From assembly GCA_937897005.1 (NCBI GenBank), contig CALCOQ010000222.1:1-6513 (forward strand): a stretch of 6,513 nt of DNA, in the 5' to 3' direction. Below are positions 5,501-6,513 of this stretch, piece after piece (the first letter of the stretch is position 1; the number at the start of each line of letters is the position of its first letter). The notes beneath the pieces are model-generated. The model was given only the letters and a program-made list of their open reading frames with translations. It was not told the origin of the DNA and made no database searches. The translations under genes and the position numbers were made by a program. The DNA is from an uncultured euryarchaeote. GTDB taxonomy: Archaea > Thermoplasmatota > Poseidoniia > Poseidoniales > Poseidoniaceae.

Positions 5501-6513
5501 CAGATAGGTAACTGGAGTCAGTACAATCACTTCCATGTCCCAGACCTGACCACTTGGAGTATTGATAATGATACTGCTGCGGTTGAATTACATCACCATG
5601 AGGCAATGCCCTTCCTCAATGCTCCGAATTTCATTGATACATGGATATCTTACACGGGTGCGAGTGTCAACGTCAGCAATCCTGATGATAATTACTTGTA
5701 TAGTGGTGAGATGGCTGATGGTTCGTTCGCTATCTCACTGATGAAGATTCCATTGACTGATATTCCAATGCCACAGAACGCGACTTTGAAGCAAGCGATT
5801 CTGAATTTCTATTGTGAATGGGGAAGTTCCTCAAGCCAGAGGATATCCATACACGCAGTGAATGGTTCCTGGAACGACAGTGCCACGGGTTTGACTCGAG
5901 ATGGTGTCAATAATTGGGCTGCATCCTCAACATCAGCGGTAGAAGATATTCGTGACGATGAGTTCTTCATCGTTCAGAATGTCACTGTATCTTCGTGGAT
6001 GGAATTCGATATCACCGATCTGGCACAGAAAGCACATGCCGGGGGGGCGACTCACATTGAATTCGCAATCGTGGGGGATGATGACCGAGGGTTGGTGAAG
6101 TTGTCTTCAACCGAGTCAACAAGTGACCCTCCATGGTTGAATCTAACGTGGGCCACGGGCGCTCAAGCGGTGGCAGAGGTTGCAGCAACCGGAGGTGTGC
6201 CAGATGGTGAGATATTGTGGGATAACTCCACAGTCGGATTGTATCCAGCAGGAACTCCAACACTCTCGTGGAGTCATTCCAATAGCAGCAGTATCGATGC
6301 TTGGCGTGTGTACATTTTACATGATTCTCTCGATGCGAGAATAGGGTGGAATACATTTGATTCTCGTTCCGATTCAGGTTTCAATCTCTCCAATCTGAGT
6401 TATATCCCACCAAGCAATCTGTCCAATGGCAAGTGCTACATCTGGTATGTGCAACCGGTTGATGATGACGTATTTGGCGAATACAGCAATCGTTACACCT
6501 TCTGTCTACCCAA
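2546..6513 (+). CDS. giant secreted protein with four tandem DNRLRE plus FN3-like modules (3' end outside window)
   Basis: The frame is open for 1322 codons to the window edge with no stop, so the C-terminus is missing. ATG 2546 is the first start after an in-frame TGA at 2534-2536. Residues 1 to about 34 look like a signal peptide: Arg9 and Lys13, then a hydrophobic stretch at about 14-34. There is no lipobox cysteine. Residues 59-1322 are four tandem modules of about 325 residues. Each starts with a DNRLRE-type beta domain (DTYI opening, paired Trp motifs, closing RPELVFTY-like strand) and continues into a fibronectin-III-like domain (TPTLSW opening, YYWRM-like strand). About 40 N-X-S/T sequons suggest heavy N-glycosylation. 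DNRLRE domains occur in secreted and cell-surface proteins and are related to carbohydrate-binding modules, so polysaccharide binding, adhesion or a surface-layer role is inferred. No catalytic domain is visible, but one could lie in the unseen C-terminus, as could a membrane anchor. The gene is divergent from rfcS and probably stands alone. Confidence 0.93.
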   Translation, partial: MSSTTVQPRFSFKAMILVAMFLFADMMVPSLYPATFPESPEASHSPSSAVTWDYNSSIDTYIESSSPSSTYGSDTTALIGIDGMSESRMLIEFTFNLSTAYTVYSATLDLECFNDGGDVSEFYITNVTSGFNESNANWILSNTSQNWNSFGADSSEDRSAWEPSVSVLSNGTISLNVTRQVQYRAANNWTSGRYIISATGSQSECYSSDHSNSSLHPSLSVVLGNTTASSVGSLSSDWIDDGISLMTGDFILTADTTPTLSWVDWVGDNVEVQLSQSSDFRMDGDGGDHWTSMANSSMFTLTGGSSCICSMSVGSGDALSNGSTFYYRMRSINNYQIGDWSEGWFNLPGHDIIDNGDGTATISIDADDLGLSEKTIWDVELDSSQKSTSLGSEASMLVGTDTSPDKESTVLMKINVQHLGMHTNATIKSAELVLNRDSVTGSELISLITVENHVDWKEEDATWNSPLGDSTDWDTEIDTVIDSISMDASSDEFRFNGTIFAQYFFETSGTSNIDVILSGQDADGSFASSNDITFHSTEATTSSDQPSLKITYEWGSSSPTSEVGILFPKGGQGIWEVDDHNLSGNTTPELRWDGSAFSGNEVLFQLSDDKLFRNILKEVDTAVDNDFQPSDGSYNITSGFGLSTGAMYYWRMAQVDSSGRWSFWNQQSFFITDLNSTYLGDNKYQFTLRDGNASTNGEHPSCQDTYIDSGTTDSNYDSEQEMQVAYNTYGGGAETSILFGCHLLTHHLPDGYAVVEAKLRLKLSYTGGSPYVGAYESRQHNWTEDRATWNDFDGRNSWGTVGAKGWERGQLLSSTTISGSSNSWSEWNVTLGVQNAMRNGENFDVILSILGAGSGVDREALFYGNQNINTSRPELVFTYVPGSSALPNEPVPISPANGSWSVADGIERSTIRNPLLKWNYSGNTNVSGFVVDIDSNTSFDSADLLSYGSWSSSGFDLNNMTFQMPVNLGVGKTWFWRVRAISSTNQIGNWSQYNHFHVPDLTTWSIDNDTAAVELHHHEAMPFLNAPNFIDTWISYTGASVNVSNPDDNYLYSGEMADGSFAISLMKIPLTDIPMPQNATLKQAILNFYCEWGSSSSQRISIHAVNGSWNDSATGLTRDGVNNWAASSTSAVEDIRDDEFFIVQNVTVSSWMEFDITDLAQKAHAGGATHIEFAIVGDDDRGLVKLSSTESTSDPPWLNLTWATGAQAVAEVAATGGVPDGEILWDNSTVGLYPAGTPTLSWSHSNSSSIDAWRVYILHDSLDARIGWNTFDSRSDSGFNLSNLSYIPPSNLSNGKCYIWYVQPVDDDVFGEYSNRYTFCLP
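2720..3676 (+). repeat. protein module 1 (residues 59-377)
   Basis: The DNRLRE-type part opens with DTYIES at residue 59 and has the Trp pair W138/W147. It closes near HPSLSVVL, at about residue 220. The FN3-like part opens with TPTLSW (W262) and includes YYRMRS and the DWSEGWF strand (W340, W344). This module is about seven residues shorter than the others and is the most diverged: its W-to-W spacing is nine instead of seven, and Tyr replaces the Trp found at the YYWRM position. Confidence 0.75.
3677..4654 (+). repeat. protein module 2 (residues 378-703)
   Basis: The opening is WDVELDS (D378), where the DTYI motif is degenerate. The paired Trp motif DWKEEDATWN carries W456 and W463. The closing strand is QPSLKITY. 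The FN3-like part has TPELRW (W592) and YYWRMAQ (W650). A linker strand with NGDGTATI precedes the module, and equivalent linkers precede modules 3 and 4. Confidence 0.8.
4655..5635 (+). repeat. protein module 3 (residues 704-1030)
   Basis: This is the most canonical module. It opens with DTYIDSG (D704), has NWTEDRATWND (W782, W789, exactly 326 residues after module 2) and closes with RPELVFTY. The FN3-like part has NPLLKW (W918) and WFWRVRAI (W976). Cysteines in PSCQD and FGCHL could form a disulfide. A His triplet (residues 1016-1018) sits in the linker leading to module 4. Confidence 0.85.
5636..6513 (+). repeat. protein module 4 (residues 1031-1322, cut by window edge)
   Basis: It opens with DTWISYTG (D1031), has SWNDSAT (W1109, 327 residues after W782) and closes with PPWLNLTW. 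The FN3-like part has TPTLSW (W1242) and CYIWYVQP (W1300), then runs off the window just after TFCLP. C1297 and the final Cys at about 1320 could pair. A G7 run at 6041-6047 lies inside this module, but the frame stays open. Confidence 0.8.

Noticed and set aside
6041..6047. G7 run as a possible phase-variation or sequencing-error site in the giant gene
   Set aside because: The frame is continuous on both sides with module landmarks at the expected spacing, so there is no sign of a frameshift.

Overview
The window looks like a piece of an archaeal genome. A clamp-loader small subunit of archaeal/eukaryotic type lies on the minus strand. It is flanked by a three-helix membrane protein and a giant secreted repeat protein rich in Asn, Ser, Thr and Trp. 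None of the three start codons has a Shine-Dalgarno sequence. With the moderate base composition and Asp/Glu-rich proteins, this fits a marine Thermoplasmatota lineage such as Poseidoniia (Marine Group II or a relative). That placement is inference from style and gene content; no rRNA or other decisive marker is present.

Layout. Bases 1-225 are non-coding and hold a perfect 48-bp direct repeat (1-48 and 95-142), a small hairpin and a possible promoter box. Bases 226-1158 (+) encode a 310-residue membrane protein of unknown function: a basic cytoplasmic tail, three transmembrane helices and an outward-facing C-terminal domain. Bases 1159-1465 separate two convergent genes, and each gene ends in an 8-bp A/T-rich hairpin followed by a T-tract. 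Bases 1466-2431 (-) encode the replication factor C small subunit with all of its ATPase motifs. Bases 2432-2545 are a divergent promoter region with a strong GC hairpin and sequence resembling the 48-bp repeat. From 2546 (+) to the window edge runs an uninterrupted frame of 1322 codons for a secreted protein. It is built from four tandem modules of about 325 residues, each a DNRLRE-type beta domain followed by a fibronectin-III-like domain. The gene continues beyond the window.

How the genes relate. They do not form an operon: the first two converge and the last two diverge. RFC small subunit acts in chromosomal replication as the loader of PCNA. The giant protein is probably exported to the cell surface, where it may bind polysaccharide or act as an adhesin. 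The membrane protein cannot be assigned a role. The most notable features are the regular four-module giant protein, the matched hairpin-plus-T ends of the two convergent genes, and a GATA-containing box 30-35 bases before each of the three start codons.
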